Source: Clostridiaceae bacterium (lineage in GTDB: Bacteria > Bacillota > Clostridia > DSM-8532). Taken from it: 63,369 bases of DNA. The notes under the pieces were generated by a model. The model saw nothing but the letters and a program-made list of their open reading frames with translations. It did no database searches and was not told where the DNA came from. Numbering within the stretch: position 1 is the first letter of the stretch; each line of letters starts with the position of its first letter. The stretch covers positions 1-63,369 of the forward strand of contig JAAYPS010000148.1 of NCBI GenBank assembly GCA_012519655.1, given 5' to 3'. The position numbers and the translations under genes are program-made. Shown here piece by piece: positions 53,117 to 62,478 of this stretch.

Positions 53117-53959
53117 TTACTGCACCTCCAAATCATACAATCTACAATTTTCTTCTCTCTTCTCTATTTCAAAATCTTCATACATTCGTGAACGTTCCAT
53201 CGCCTCATCAAAGTCTACTTCATGTCCATCAAAATCTGGTCCATCGACACATGCAAATTTTGTCTTCCCACCTACTGTTAAACGGCATCCACCACACATA
53301 CCAGTTCCGTCAATCATTATTGTATTCATACTTACTGTGGTTTTTATTCCATATTCTTTGGTAAGGGCAGAAACGAATTTCATCATAACAAGTGGGCCTA
53401 TTGTGATTACTTCGTCGTACTCTTCACCACTTTCAATTAGCTCCTTTAAAGCTACAGTAACAACACCTTTGTTTCCATGACTACCGTCATCTGTCATTAC
53501 TATTACTTTATCGCTTACAGCCTTGAACTCATCTTCAAGTATTACTAGATCTTTATTTCTAAAACCGATTATGGAATGAACTGTACAACCGCTTGCGTTT
53601 AACTTCTTTGCGATTGGATATGCTATTGCACAACCTACTCCTCCACCAACAACTGCAACTTTTTTCAAGTTTTCTGTTTTAGAGGGGACTCCAAGTGGAC
53701 CAACAAAATCTCGAATATAGTCACCCACATCTAACTCATTTAGCGCTATAGTCGTCCCTCCAACTAATTGGAATATAATGGTTACCGTTCCCTTTTCTCT
53801 ATCGAAATCGGCAACTGTCAACGGAATTCTTTCTCCGTCTTCGTCAACTCTTAGAATAATAAACTGACCAGGTTCTGCCTTTCTGGCAATCTCCGGCGCA
53901 TCTATTTCCATCAGTGTTACTGTCGGATTTAATCTTCTTTTTGCTACGATTTTATTCAT
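53117..53959 (-). CDS. nfnA: NfnA-type small subunit (FAD/2Fe-2S ferredoxin-NAD reductase)
   Basis: A 280-residue protein of the ferredoxin-NADP reductase/dihydroorotate dehydrogenase electron-transfer family. An FAD barrel spans 1-95, the NAD motif VVGGGVGCA is at 103-111, and a C-terminal 2Fe-2S site has Cys222, Cys225 and Cys237. It bifurcates electrons with NfnB. AGGAG stands before the ATG. A long non-coding stretch with a cre site lies upstream. Confidence 0.92.
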   Translation of the reverse strand: MNKIVAKRRLNPTVTLMEIDAPEIARKAEPGQFIILRVDEDGERIPLTVADFDREKGTVTIIFQLVGGTTIALNELDVGDYIRDFVGPLGVPSKTENLKKVAVVGGGVGCAIAYPIAKKLNASGCTVHSIIGFRNKDLVILEDEFKAVSDKVIVMTDDGSHGNKGVVTVALKELIESGEEYDEVITIGPLVMMKFVSALTKEYGIKTTVSMNTIMIDGTGMCGGCRLTVGGKTKFACVDGPDFDGHEVDFDEAMERSRMYEDFEIEKREENCRLYDLEVQ

Positions 53960-54823
53960 TTAATTACCACTCCTTCACTAACATAAAACTTTACTTACAA
54001 ATAAATGATCTCAGTACTTTTGAAATCTCTTTTTTCGGCTTAACAGTTAATTTTATAATACCCTATTACAGACCTATTACACACTATAAATAAGCTTCTG
54101 TCTATTACTTAATAAGCGACTATAACGTTTCTATAAAGGTACTTATTTTTCAATTACATTTGATGTAGGATTATAAGTATTTATGTGTGTTAGTATTATT
54201 TTTTACCTGTTGTAGGCTATTCCATTGTATAGACGATAAAATATCTTAAATAAATAACAAACTATGCCTTTAAAAAATGTATTTATTATTAGGTTTAATA
54301 ACTTGCTTAACTATAACATTTCGCTTGATAATATTTTAACAATCTTTTATTCCTCTGTAAAGTATCAAAATCTGCTAAGTTTATTGTCTTCTTATGACTG
54401 ATTCTGTACTATTTTAATAACAACCTAATAAATTTTCTATCCCCACCCATCGCAATCTTTACACGCTCAGTCAATTGCACGTTCTTTATACACACAACAG
54501 CGCATACTGGAAGATGCTCTCTTCAATCATAATTTCAAGACTATGAATATTATCTTTATTACATGCTTTAGCTTTGGTTCAAACTTTATCCACTACCTTA
54601 TCTTTAGATTGTGAAAGCGCTTACAAAAATTACATTTTTATTATATCATGTTTTTTCAAAAACACAATAGCAACACAGAGGTAAGAGCCTCTAACTAAAA
54701 TGCTGAGTTTATGCTCTTCCTGGATGGGGGTATAAATTAAGTTCGAAAAGTCTAATTTACTTTTGGAATTGACCAAGAAGTATTTATTAATTTATACAAA
54801 AACAAAAAACTCCCTTTTGGGTG
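53960..54823. other. 864-bp intergenic region upstream of nfnAB
   Basis: No gene or recognised riboswitch is seen. TGAAAGCGCTTACA at 54612-54625 matches the cre consensus fully; read wider, TTGTGAA-n4-CTTACAA also recalls a Rex site with two mismatches. It lies 650 bp from nfnA, so a long leader or an undetected small unit would be needed to connect them. A 10-bp piece of the REP-like repeat is at about 54671. Confidence 0.5.
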
Positions 54824-56119
54824 CTATCTTTGTAGTTCTAAAATCCAATTGATCCAACCTGATATTGTTGAAGCTCTTCTTCCAAAGGTTTCATTAGACG
54901 CTATTCGGTGAAGATTTGACGATTTCATGATCTCTACTATTTCATATTTGGGTGGCATATATCCGTATTCTAAACATTTTTGCAATGTCTCTCTAAAGAC
55001 TTTATGTTGTAAAATCAGCTCAACAAATTTTAATTGCCTCGCTTTATATTTTAACTTTGATAATTTTTTGCCTTCTGCTGTTAAGTAATATATAACCTCA
55101 CCATTTTCATATCTTTTATCTACTAAACTCAAATATCTCGCTGCATCGGTGTAGTAATTAGTCTGTCTGGGATCAAAGTCATAATTAAGTGTAATCTCAT
55201 CCCTTGTTCTTTCACTTTCTGAAAGTAATTCACAGATATTAATTACTCTTTTAAAACTATTTGCTTGCGGAAAAGGAATTTCAGGTTCGTCAACAGTATT
55301 AACATTACGTAATATTTGTAGAATATCGTCTAACGTTATATCTAAATCTTCTATTGTGTAATTCTTCTGTTTAACTAAAGTTATTGAATTATAATTATTA
55401 ATATCTTCAAAAATATACTCATAAAGATTAAAAATACCATTTGAATATATCATAAAAATAGGTTTTACATTCTTATCTATTTTGCTTTGCCAAAGGCGAT
55501 AAGGGTAATATAATTGTCTTATCAAAAAATCATCGGAAATTGAGTTTTTTGCTTCTATAAGTGATAAACAATTCAAACCTTCATAACCACCATCAATTTC
55601 TACCTGTGAGTTAGCGACTTTTACACTGACAGGCAATTTTAATTTTGTGTTGTTTATGTTAAAAGAAAAGGTATTTGAGCTCATTCTACCGCTTACTGTA
55701 GGTAATAAGTTATTGTCTTCGATAAAATCTGCTAATATGCCTGATACATAGGCACAATTTATCGCCATGGCTTCACTTGTAATATTTTCATAGTCTATGC
55801 TCTCGATATAATCGGGAAACGAAACCTTATAGATTTCACTTTCTATTTCCTCAATATCTTTATAGGCTTCGAATTTAGATATTAAATAACTACCTCTTGA
55901 AATTGGAAGAATTGATAAGTGGTTTTTGCTAAAAAGCTTTGGAAGATTTCTCTTATGATCAAATTTTGTCATTAGCCTTGCTTCTCTAAACTCGTTTATC
56001 TGTGAAGCAGTTATCTCAACGGCTATCTCCCGTTCAATGTGTGATAGTATGTCATACTTATCAAACAATTGCTCCCATGCTATATCATTCTTTGTAGTTA
56101 CTATACCTATACTACTCAT
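54824..56119 (-). CDS. Putative type II restriction endonuclease
   Basis: A 431-residue protein directly after a DNA adenine methylase, overlapping it by eight bases. A PD-(D/E)xK-like core is suggested by Asp176 in VEIDGGYE followed by Glu189 and Lys191 in LIEAKN. The C-terminal part (about 290-430) looks like a winged-helix DNA-binding region. The family is known mainly by its place next to D12-class methylases. The cleavage site is unknown, with GATC plausible from the methylase. GGTGAGG stands upstream. Confidence 0.72.
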   Translation of the reverse strand: MSSIGIVTTKNDIAWEQLFDKYDILSHIEREIAVEITASQINEFREARLMTKFDHKRNLPKLFSKNHLSILPISRGSYLISKFEAYKDIEEIESEIYKVSFPDYIESIDYENITSEAMAINCAYVSGILADFIEDNNLLPTVSGRMSSNTFSFNINNTKLKLPVSVKVANSQVEIDGGYEGLNCLSLIEAKNSISDDFLIRQLYYPYRLWQSKIDKNVKPIFMIYSNGIFNLYEYIFEDINNYNSITLVKQKNYTIEDLDITLDDILQILRNVNTVDEPEIPFPQANSFKRVINICELLSESERTRDEITLNYDFDPRQTNYYTDAARYLSLVDKRYENGEVIYYLTAEGKKLSKLKYKARQLKFVELILQHKVFRETLQKCLEYGYMPPKYEIVEIMKSSNLHRIASNETFGRRASTISGWINWILELQR

Positions 56120-56945
56120 AATTCCTCACCAATACCTCATCAACTGCGCCTCTTTTATTTGGATTAGAGTTAATCGCTCTCTTTGCTTTTATTTTCTCTA
56201 TTGTATAATCCGAGTAGAGGTCTAAAATATAATCAGTTGCGGAATTAGAAAGAAGAAATTTGATTCCTCTTTTGTTTAATTTATCACAAATTGACTTTAG
56301 CCTTTTTTGCTCTTCTCGATCAAAACCACCTTTGTCATATCCTGTAAAATTAGCAGAATTTGAAACTGGATCATAAGGGGGATCAAAATATACAAATGCC
56401 CCTTTTCTAATATTTTTTAATGACTGTTCATAATCACAACATTTAAACGTTATATTCGCTTTATTAAAGTAATTACTTACTGCTCTTAAAGTTGGCTCAT
56501 TTACTATATTCGGATTTTTATAATTCCCGTATGGTGTATTGAATTCACCAGCTTTATTTACTCTAAACAAGCCATTGTAGCAAGTTTTATTTAAAAAAAG
56601 TATCCGTGAAGCCTTTTCAACATTTGTTAATGATTCATACTTTTCTTTTTCTCTGTCAAGTTCTCTTATCTTATAAAAGTATTCTTCCTCATTTTTATGT
56701 TTATTTAGATCTTCTATTAATTCTTCCACATTATCTCTAATAACCTGATATACATTTATAAGCTCCCAGTTTATATCATTTATTACTACCTTCTTGGGTT
56801 GTAAATAAAATAGAACAGCACCCCCACCAACAAAAGGCTCGTAATATGTAGAAAACTGTGGTATATATTTTTTTATTTCAGGTAACAATTGCCTCTTGCC
56901 CCCAACCCATTTTAAAACAGGGGCAACAAGTCTATTTTTTCTCAT
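56112..56945 (-). CDS. D12-class DNA N6-adenine methyltransferase (Dam/DpnM-like)
   Basis: A 277-residue methylase close to Dam in length. It carries GGKRQL at 15-20, the SAM-binding motif EPFVGGGAV at 36-44, and the catalytic DPPYD at 188-192. It methylates adenine, probably in GATC, as M.DpnII and M.MboI do; other D12 enzymes read GATATC. It lies just before the nuclease gene, so methylation is made first. AGGTG stands before the ATG. Confidence 0.92.
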   Translation of the reverse strand: MRKNRLVAPVLKWVGGKRQLLPEIKKYIPQFSTYYEPFVGGGAVLFYLQPKKVVINDINWELINVYQVIRDNVEELIEDLNKHKNEEEYFYKIRELDREKEKYESLTNVEKASRILFLNKTCYNGLFRVNKAGEFNTPYGNYKNPNIVNEPTLRAVSNYFNKANITFKCCDYEQSLKNIRKGAFVYFDPPYDPVSNSANFTGYDKGGFDREEQKRLKSICDKLNKRGIKFLLSNSATDYILDLYSDYTIEKIKAKRAINSNPNKRGAVDEVLVRNYE

Positions 56946-57532
56946 GTGTACTCACACCTTCCCATGCTGTATTTTAACATAAAACAGTATAATGTGATAT
57001 GCTTTCATCCTTTTTTATTGGTGTCATCGCTAGGATTCTCGCTGTTATAGGCAATTTTCAACTTTTGTCCTATATAGTATGAGGATAACTTATTGCGACT
57101 CCTTACCACATATAATGCTCCCTTGACTTCACGTTCAGCATGAGCAAAGAATTTAGGACCTTCTCCCATTTCATTTTTACATTCCATCTACACAACCAAT
57201 AGTTGTTTTCTGACTTTTTACTCTTGCGAACATTACTGTTAATGCAGCAGCAATAAGCAAGATTCGAAATGGGAAAATGCATAAATCACCAGTACTTAGA
57301 AATTATCCAATCAATAATGCTCCCGAGGGAGTAAAGATTGTAACTTATGATTATATGATTCAAATTTTGAAGATATTAAATATTGATTTATAATAATGGA
57401 AGACAGGTTACATATTATGCATTTATCGCAAGAGATAGGTGCTTTTTAACTCAAGCCATTTGCAGTAATCTCTTGTCCACTTAAATATCAAATAAACATC
57501 AACTTGTAGGTTTCTCGCAATTTCCAGGAATA
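56946..57532. pseudogene. Non-coding stretch with possible gene remnants
   Basis: No convincing intact gene. On the plus strand an open frame from about 57210 to 57392 (bounded upstream by TGA) contains AAAISKIRNGKMH and VTYDYMIQILKILNI, which recalls a helix-turn-helix regulator fragment; it has no ribosome site. On the minus strand a 60-codon frame (57005-57187) also lacks a ribosome site. Both look like decayed sequence at the edge of the restriction-modification pair. Confidence 0.3.
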
Positions 57533-57567
57533 GCAAAACCGCCTGTTCTTCTGAACAAGCGGTTTTC
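57533..57567 (-). terminator. Terminator of tRNA-fMet
   Basis: The stem AACCGC-n-TGTTC/GAACA-n-GCGGTT has a 4-base loop and one mismatch, followed by a short T run on the minus strand. It starts right after the tRNA 3' end. Confidence 0.75.
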
Positions 57568-57569
57568 TT

Positions 57570-57646
<77 letters not shown>

Positions 57647-57685
57647 TCGTTTTATTTTTTACACTTTGTCTTACCACGCTTGAAT

Positions 57686-57714
57686 AGGATATCATAAGCT
57701 TTGTGATAAGTCAA
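57686..57714 (-). promoter_or_regulatory. Promoter of tRNA-fMet
   Basis: TTGACT (57709-57714) and TATCCT (57686-57691) are 17 bp apart on the minus strand, 40 bases before the tRNA. Confidence 0.65.
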
Positions 57715-57929
57715 GTTAATTCACCTTCCAATAAATTACATATTATAGATAAGTCAAATATATGTGACACAACCTCTGGTTTTTTTTCTTTACAATGGTG
57801 TCATTACTTCTAATTGCGGAAAATTTACGACGTTCATCACAAAGGCAGTGACTTCTTGCTTTATTTATATGGATCAGAATGCTACTGATAAGTTAAGCAA
57901 AGTAATAATCTATAATACTAAAAAATATT

Positions 57930-57961
57930 ATAGACCGCCCCGACAGGTGGTCTATTTTTTT
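57930..57961. terminator. Strong hairpin terminator downstream of tRNA-Leu
   Basis: ATAGACCGCC pairs with GGTGGTCTAT (57930-57939 with 57946-57955) with one G-T pair. It is followed by T7 on the plus strand and by an AT-rich, T6-containing stretch on the minus strand. It probably ends tRNA-Leu transcription. The plus-strand orientation has the better T run, but I see no plus-strand gene before it. Confidence 0.7.
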
Positions 57962-58007
57962 ATAAAATGATTTGTAGCTGTCAAATTCGCCGTCAAAACA
58001 TTTCTTA

Positions 58008-58096
58008 TGGTGCCGGAGACCGGAATCGAACCGGTACGAAGTTTAACCTTCGCAGGATTTTAAGTCCTGTGCGTCTGCCAATTCCGCCACTCCGGC
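58008..58096 (-). tRNA. tRNA-Leu (anticodon TAA)
   Basis: A type II tRNA of 89 bases with a long variable arm. Acceptor GCCGGAG pairs with CTCCGGC, the anticodon loop is CTTAAAA with TAA, the discriminator is A, and CCA is encoded. Confidence 0.97.
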
Positions 58097-58130
58097 TTAT
58101 ACTTCATAGCTTCTCAAAAGCGACTCCCTT

Positions 58131-58159
58131 ATTATAATAGACAAATAGGTTATTGTCAA
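58131..58159 (-). promoter_or_regulatory. Consensus sigma-A promoter of tRNA-Leu
   Basis: A perfect TTGACA (58154-58159), 17-bp spacer and perfect TATAAT (58131-58136) on the minus strand, 35 bases before the tRNA 5' end. Confidence 0.85.
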
Positions 58160-58369
58160 TACGCAAATATTAACATTTATTACCATGTGAAGCATACAGT
58201 ATTCAAGTGTATTGTGAGGTGGGCTTTAAATAATATACAACAAATTAGTTACTCTCCCACCTCTTTATCTGTTTAACTCTTAATACGTCACAAACCCTTT
58301 ATACCTATATCTCCACTTTGTTCGCTATTACTTCAAAGTACATCTCATATTATTAAGAAATCTACTTCA

Positions 58370-59653
58370 TTATACATTCTTAATAATATCTGTTCCAACC
58401 CACTTTCTCAAAACTTCAGGTACAACTACACTTCCGTCCTCCTGTTGATATTGTTCAAGGATTGCAGGGAATATTCTGCTTGTTGCAAGACCTGATGCAT
58501 TTAACGTATGAATAAACTCTGTCCTACCTGTACTTTGGCGTCTAAAACGAATATTTCCTCTTCTGGCCTGGTAATCGTATGCATTTGACGCAGAGCTTAC
58601 CTCTTTAAAATCATTCATACTTGGTATCCAAACTTCAATATCGAAAGTTTTACCCATTGATGCACTGCAATCTTTTGCTGCAAGCTTTGATACTCTATGA
58701 TGTAGGCCTAAACCTTGTACAAGTTTTTCTGCTTTTGTAACCAGTTCTACAAAGGCATTTTCCGAATCTTCTGGTGTAGTATATTGGAACATTTCAATTT
58801 TATTGAATTGATGGCCTCTAATCATTCCTCTTTCTTCTGCACGATAACTTCCTGCTTCCCTTCTGTAGCAAGGTGTATAAGCGAAATATTTCCTAGGTAA
58901 TTCGTCTTCTGTTAATATTTCATTCACGTGATAGTTAACGAGAGCAGTTTCAGCAGTAGGTAAAAGGAATTGCATACTCTCATTTGCTTCGCTAGTGTCA
59001 ATTTTGAATACATCCTCTGTAAATTTTGGGAACTGTCCTGCAGTATAACCACATTTATAATTTAAAATATGAGGTGGCAATAGAAATGTATAGCCATCTT
59101 TCAAATGTTCTTCAATAAAGTAATTTAATAACGCCCATTCAAGTATAGCACCAACACCTGTATAGACCCAGAAGCTATTTCCACCTATTTTGACACCACG
59201 TTCATAATCTATTAGGTTTAAGTCAGTGGCAAGATCTACATGGTTTTTAGTCTCAAAATCAAATACAGGCTTTTCGCCCCAAACTCTGAGTACTTCGTTG
59301 CTCTCTTTACCACCAGCAATAACATCTTCAGCAGGTATATTAGGCAGAGCAGATAAATAATCATGAATTTTATCTTCTATTTCTCTAAGCTTTTCATCAT
59401 TTTGCTTTATATCATCAGAAAGTGTTTTCATTTCTTGAAATAATTGAGATACATCTTTTCCTTCTTTTTTCAAACGAGGGACATCATTTGATACTTTATT
59501 TCTTTTTGCTTTCTTTTCATCATTTAAAACTATTAATTCTCTTCTCTGTTTATCCCACTGCAATAATTCGGTGAAATCCACAGCGTCCATTCTTTTTAAT
59601 AAAGCGTTTTTTACTTCTTCAGGATTGTTTCGTATCCTATTAATGTCGAGCAT
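58370..59653 (-). CDS. serS: Seryl-tRNA synthetase
   Basis: A 427-residue class II synthetase that charges tRNA-Ser. The N-terminal antiparallel coiled coil (about 30-105) binds the tRNA's long arm. Class II motifs include YRREAGS near 267 and the C-terminal FIHTLNASGLATSR, which has the motif 3 arginine. AGAGG stands before the ATG. It follows the DUF4446 gene by 12 bp and has no T-box leader. A perfect 11-bp inverted repeat (58349-58387) overlaps its stop. Confidence 0.96.
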   Translation of the reverse strand: MLDINRIRNNPEEVKNALLKRMDAVDFTELLQWDKQRRELIVLNDEKKAKRNKVSNDVPRLKKEGKDVSQLFQEMKTLSDDIKQNDEKLREIEDKIHDYLSALPNIPAEDVIAGGKESNEVLRVWGEKPVFDFETKNHVDLATDLNLIDYERGVKIGGNSFWVYTGVGAILEWALLNYFIEEHLKDGYTFLLPPHILNYKCGYTAGQFPKFTEDVFKIDTSEANESMQFLLPTAETALVNYHVNEILTEDELPRKYFAYTPCYRREAGSYRAEERGMIRGHQFNKIEMFQYTTPEDSENAFVELVTKAEKLVQGLGLHHRVSKLAAKDCSASMGKTFDIEVWIPSMNDFKEVSSASNAYDYQARRGNIRFRRQSTGRTEFIHTLNASGLATSRIFPAILEQYQQEDGSVVVPEVLRKWVGTDIIKNV

Positions 59654-59665
59654 AGTTCACACCTC

Positions 59666-60154
59666 TTATTTTCTTAATATTTCAAACTTATTTAAAGCTT
59701 TATTCATTGCTTCCGTTTCTTCAATTGACAACTCTTTTTTTACTTTACCTTGATTTATTTCTTTTGTATATACATAGGAATTATCTCTTGAATAAATTCC
59801 TGTTATTATTAAGCCATTCTTTTTTTCGTCCATTGCTGCAATCGAAAAGCTCATTTCATTGCCCACATTTTCAAAAGCATCATAGTTCACAACAGCTAAA
59901 TGTTGTACACATTTGGGTAATTTCCTTTCTATTACCTTAATCCTGTTATTCATATCTTTATATACATCATTTTTTAATTTATCCAAATCTTCAAGATATG
60001 ATGTCATCAAATTCTCAACATCCTTATCTCCTAAACCCTTCATAAAGTAATTATACTTTTTTATCAATTTGTTTTGTCGATAATTGAGAAAAAAGAAAAA
60101 TATAATTGAACCTATCGAAAGAGCTAAGGAAATATATAATATGTATTTTTCCAT
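59666..60154 (-). CDS. DUF4446 family membrane protein
   Basis: A 162-residue protein with one transmembrane helix at about 5-25, a short coiled coil at about 30-75, and a C-terminal beta-rich domain (CVQHLAVVNYDAF, then MSFSIAAMDEKKNGLIITGIY). The family is typically found downstream of parB in Clostridia, as here; its function is unknown, perhaps tied to chromosome segregation or sporulation. GGAGG stands before the ATG. The 303-bp gap to parB holds no gene. Confidence 0.85.
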   Translation of the reverse strand: MEKYILYISLALSIGSIIFFFFLNYRQNKLIKKYNYFMKGLGDKDVENLMTSYLEDLDKLKNDVYKDMNNRIKVIERKLPKCVQHLAVVNYDAFENVGNEMSFSIAAMDEKKNGLIITGIYSRDNSYVYTKEINQGKVKKELSIEETEAMNKALNKFEILRK

Positions 60155-60210
60155 GTAGATTCCTCCATAAAATATTTATCTTTATTTAATTAACGGAGAC
60201 TAAATCTTTC

Positions 60211-60233
60211 ATTCTATTATAAATCAACTTCCT
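60211..60233 (-). promoter_or_regulatory. Possible sigma-H-type promoter before DUF4446
   Basis: On the minus strand AGGAAGT, a 12-bp spacer and GAAT match the Bacillus sigma-H pattern (AGGAnnT-n11/12-GAAT). It stands about 57-79 bases before the gene start. A sporulation-linked control of DUF4446-serS would follow, but the match is short. Confidence 0.35.
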
Positions 60234-60457
60234 ATATTTTCTCCAAACTTAAAAAGTAAATATTTTTTCTTCATCTAATCTCTAGCATGGACATAGTAGT
60301 TTTCTGTAATAAACAACGTCGAACAAAAATTTATTTTACATATAATAACAATCGTTTATATTGACGTTATTTGCCTTATAGAGCAAATTTCATTAATAAT
60401 AATGAAATAGTATTACTTCAGTCTCAAAAATGCAATATAAACGAAAATAGGCGCATC

Positions 60458-61312
60458 CTAGTTTTTAACATTTTTGGTTATAAGCTCTATTATTCTGTCA
60501 AGTTCATCATTAGAGTAATATTCAATTACTATTTTACCCTTGTTTGTATTGTGCCGTAAATCTACCTTTGTACCAAAAATACTTTTTAATGTCTCTTCCA
60601 TATCAATTATATTAGCATCTTTCATTATGCTTTTTTTATTACTTTTCTGCTTGACTTGTTTTTGTTCACTTGCTAACTTCTCTGCTTCTCGTACACTTAA
60701 TTTTCTTTCAACAATATCATTTGCCAAGCTTTGCTGTTTCTCTTTATCCTCGATATTTATTAATGTACGTGCATGACCGGGTGTTAACAACTCTTCTATT
60801 AGCATATCTCGAACTTTGTCGGTCAAAGATAATAAACGTACTGAATTTGCAATGGCTGCTCTGCTCTTACCTACAACTTTTGACAAAGCCTCCTGAGTTA
60901 AACCATGTTCCTCCATTAGCTTCTGATATGCTTCCGCTTCTTCAATAGGGTTTAGATCTTCCCTTTGCAAATTTTCAATTAGGGCAATTTCCATCGTTTC
61001 CCGTGAAGATATATCCATAATAATAGATGGAATGATATTTAAACCCGCTAATTTTGCAGCACGCCATCTTCTTTCACCTGCAATTATTTTATATCCATCA
61101 TTTTTCTTTTTCACAATAATGGGCTGTATAACGCCATGCTGTTTGATTGATTCAGCAAGGGCCTCAAGTTTTTCTTTTTTAAAGTGCTTTCTTGGCTGTT
61201 CTTTATTGGGTTCAATATCATTTATTCTTAGTTCTACTATACCAGATTCTTCGGAAAAGACCCCACTAGCATCAAGAAGTGCACCCAATCCCTTACCTAA
61301 ACCTTTTTTCAT
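60458..61312 (-). CDS. parB: Chromosome partitioning protein ParB (Spo0J)
   Basis: A 284-residue CTP-dependent clamp that loads at parS and spreads along DNA. The N-terminal CTP-binding part has NKEQPRKHF (36-44) and GERRWRAA (79-86). A helix-turn-helix region for parS lies at about 120-180 (LTQEALSKVVGKSRAAIANSVRLL). The C-terminal dimerisation end is at about 245-284. GGAGG stands before the ATG, formed by the last codons of parA, so the two are coupled. Four parS sites lie within 2 kb. Confidence 0.97.
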   Translation of the reverse strand: MKKGLGKGLGALLDASGVFSEESGIVELRINDIEPNKEQPRKHFKKEKLEALAESIKQHGVIQPIIVKKKNDGYKIIAGERRWRAAKLAGLNIIPSIIMDISSRETMEIALIENLQREDLNPIEEAEAYQKLMEEHGLTQEALSKVVGKSRAAIANSVRLLSLTDKVRDMLIEELLTPGHARTLINIEDKEKQQSLANDIVERKLSVREAEKLASEQKQVKQKSNKKSIMKDANIIDMEETLKSIFGTKVDLRHNTNKGKIVIEYYSNDELDRIIELITKNVKN

Positions 61313-61314
61313 TT

Positions 61315-62082
61315 TTATACCTCCGAATATTCAATAACTTCATCTGCTAAATCCATGTAACATTCTGCACCTTTGGACTTATTATCATAGAGAATAATTG
61401 GAAGTCCATAACTTGGAGCTTCGCTTAATCGAACATTTCTTGGAATTATTGTTCTATATACTTTATTTCCAAAATATCTTTTAACTTCATCAACCACTTG
61501 AATAGATAAATTGGTTCTGGCATCAAACATTGTCAAAACAACTCCCTCTACTTTTAGTGAAGGATTCAGATGTTTCTTAATAATGTTTACAGTGTTCATC
61601 AATTGACTTAAACCTTCCAATGCATAATATTCACACTGTATAGGAACTAAGATTGTATTAGCAGCTGTTAATGCATTTACAGTAATGAGTCCTAAAGATG
61701 GAGGGCAATCTATTATTATGTAATCATAATCATTTCGTATATTTTCAAGTGCGAATTTTAGTCTTGTTTCACGTGAAATAACTGAAACTAGTTCTACCTC
61801 TGCTCCTGCTAACTGAATATTTGAAGGAGATAATTTTAAATTATCTATTTTTGTGTCCACAAGAGTTTCTTCGATTGGTACACCATTGATTATGACGTCA
61901 TAAATTGACTTATTAATCTTCGTTTTATCAATTCCAAGGCCGCTCGATGTGTTGCCTTGAGGATCAATATCAATGATTAATACTCTTTTCCCTTTAACAG
62001 CTAGACAAGAACTAAGATTCACAGATGTAGTTGTTTTACCAACTCCGCCTTTTTGATTAGCAATTGCTATTATTTTTGACAT
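61315..62082 (-). CDS. parA: Chromosome partitioning ATPase ParA (Soj)
   Basis: A 255-residue deviant-Walker ATPase. KGGVGKTT (residues 11-18) holds the signature and P-loop lysines, and DCPPSLG follows near 120. It binds DNA as an ATP dimer and works with ParB in origin segregation and, in Bacillus, in DnaA control. I take the ATG at 62082 (MSKIIAIANQ), the usual family start; an ATG at 62100 adds six residues without a ribosome site. A near-perfect parS lies inside the gene. Confidence 0.96.
   Translation of the reverse strand: MSKIIAIANQKGGVGKTTTSVNLSSCLAVKGKRVLIIDIDPQGNTSSGLGIDKTKINKSIYDVIINGVPIEETLVDTKIDNLKLSPSNIQLAGAEVELVSVISRETRLKFALENIRNDYDYIIIDCPPSLGLITVNALTAANTILVPIQCEYYALEGLSQLMNTVNIIKKHLNPSLKVEGVVLTMFDARTNLSIQVVDEVKRYFGNKVYRTIIPRNVRLSEAPSYGLPIILYDNKSKGAECYMDLADEVIEYSEV
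61765..61780. promoter_or_regulatory. Intragenic parS-like site in parA
   Basis: TGTTTCACGTGAAATA differs from the perfect 16-bp parS palindrome at one position (T for C near the end). In Bacillus subtilis too, a parS lies within the spo0J-soj region. Confidence 0.75.
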
Positions 62083-62112
62083 TGCCACACATCCATTCAT
62101 AATACTTTTTTA

Positions 62113-62121
62113 ATTATAACA
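62113..62121 (-). promoter_or_regulatory. Probable extended -10 promoter of parAB
   Basis: On the minus strand TGTTATAAT gives a perfect TATAAT with an upstream TG, as in extended -10 promoters that tolerate a poor -35. It lies about 30 bases before the parA ATG. Confidence 0.5.
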
Positions 62122-62214
62122 TACAGTAGACACAAAATAAATGATTGAAAAGGAATAATAATATGTTATCTTTTTATAAATATACTTTTATACTATTATA
62201 TCATACAACACAAG

Positions 62215-62241
62215 AACACAAGGGGACGGTTCTTTTGTGTT
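62215..62241. repeat. REP-like repeat copy
   Basis: A 27-bp copy with the core GGGACGGTTCTTTTGTG and both palindromic ends (AACACA, TGTGTT), one base different from the 26.4-kb copies. Confidence 0.85.
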
Positions 62242-62258
62242 GATCAACAAAACACAAG

Positions 62259-62294
62259 TTATCACTGGTATTAAAATTTTAATACCAGTGATAA
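62259..62294. repeat. 36-bp perfect palindrome
   Basis: Each 18-base arm is the exact complement of the other, centred between 62276 and 62277 (TATTAAAATTTTAATA in the middle). There is no loop, so it could form a cruciform in DNA. No T run follows on either strand, which argues against a simple terminator. The right-hand copy of the surrounding repeat lacks it. Confidence 0.9.
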
Positions 62295-62462
62295 AATAAT
62301 TCTTTTAGCGCCTATTCAAGATTCAAATGTTCGATTTACTATATTATTAATTTGAGTTTTATCCTTAACCTATTGATAAATTCACGTGATTTGATTCACA
62401 GACATGTCGGTTCTTTAACCGGTAAAGATTGCTTACATTTAAAATGCTATTGATTATTAAAA

Positions 62463-62478
62463 TGTTTCACGTGAAACA
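62463..62478. promoter_or_regulatory. parS site
   Basis: TGTTTCACGTGAAACA, a perfect match to the ParB-binding consensus, at the right end of the left repeat copy. Confidence 0.93.

Noticed and set aside
57764-57970. 68-codon plus-strand frame between the two tRNAs
   Set aside because: It runs through the strong hairpin terminator and lacks a ribosome site.
59654-60457. T-box riboswitch for serS
   Set aside because: No T-box sequence or specifier structure seen; serS follows DUF4446 by 12 bp.
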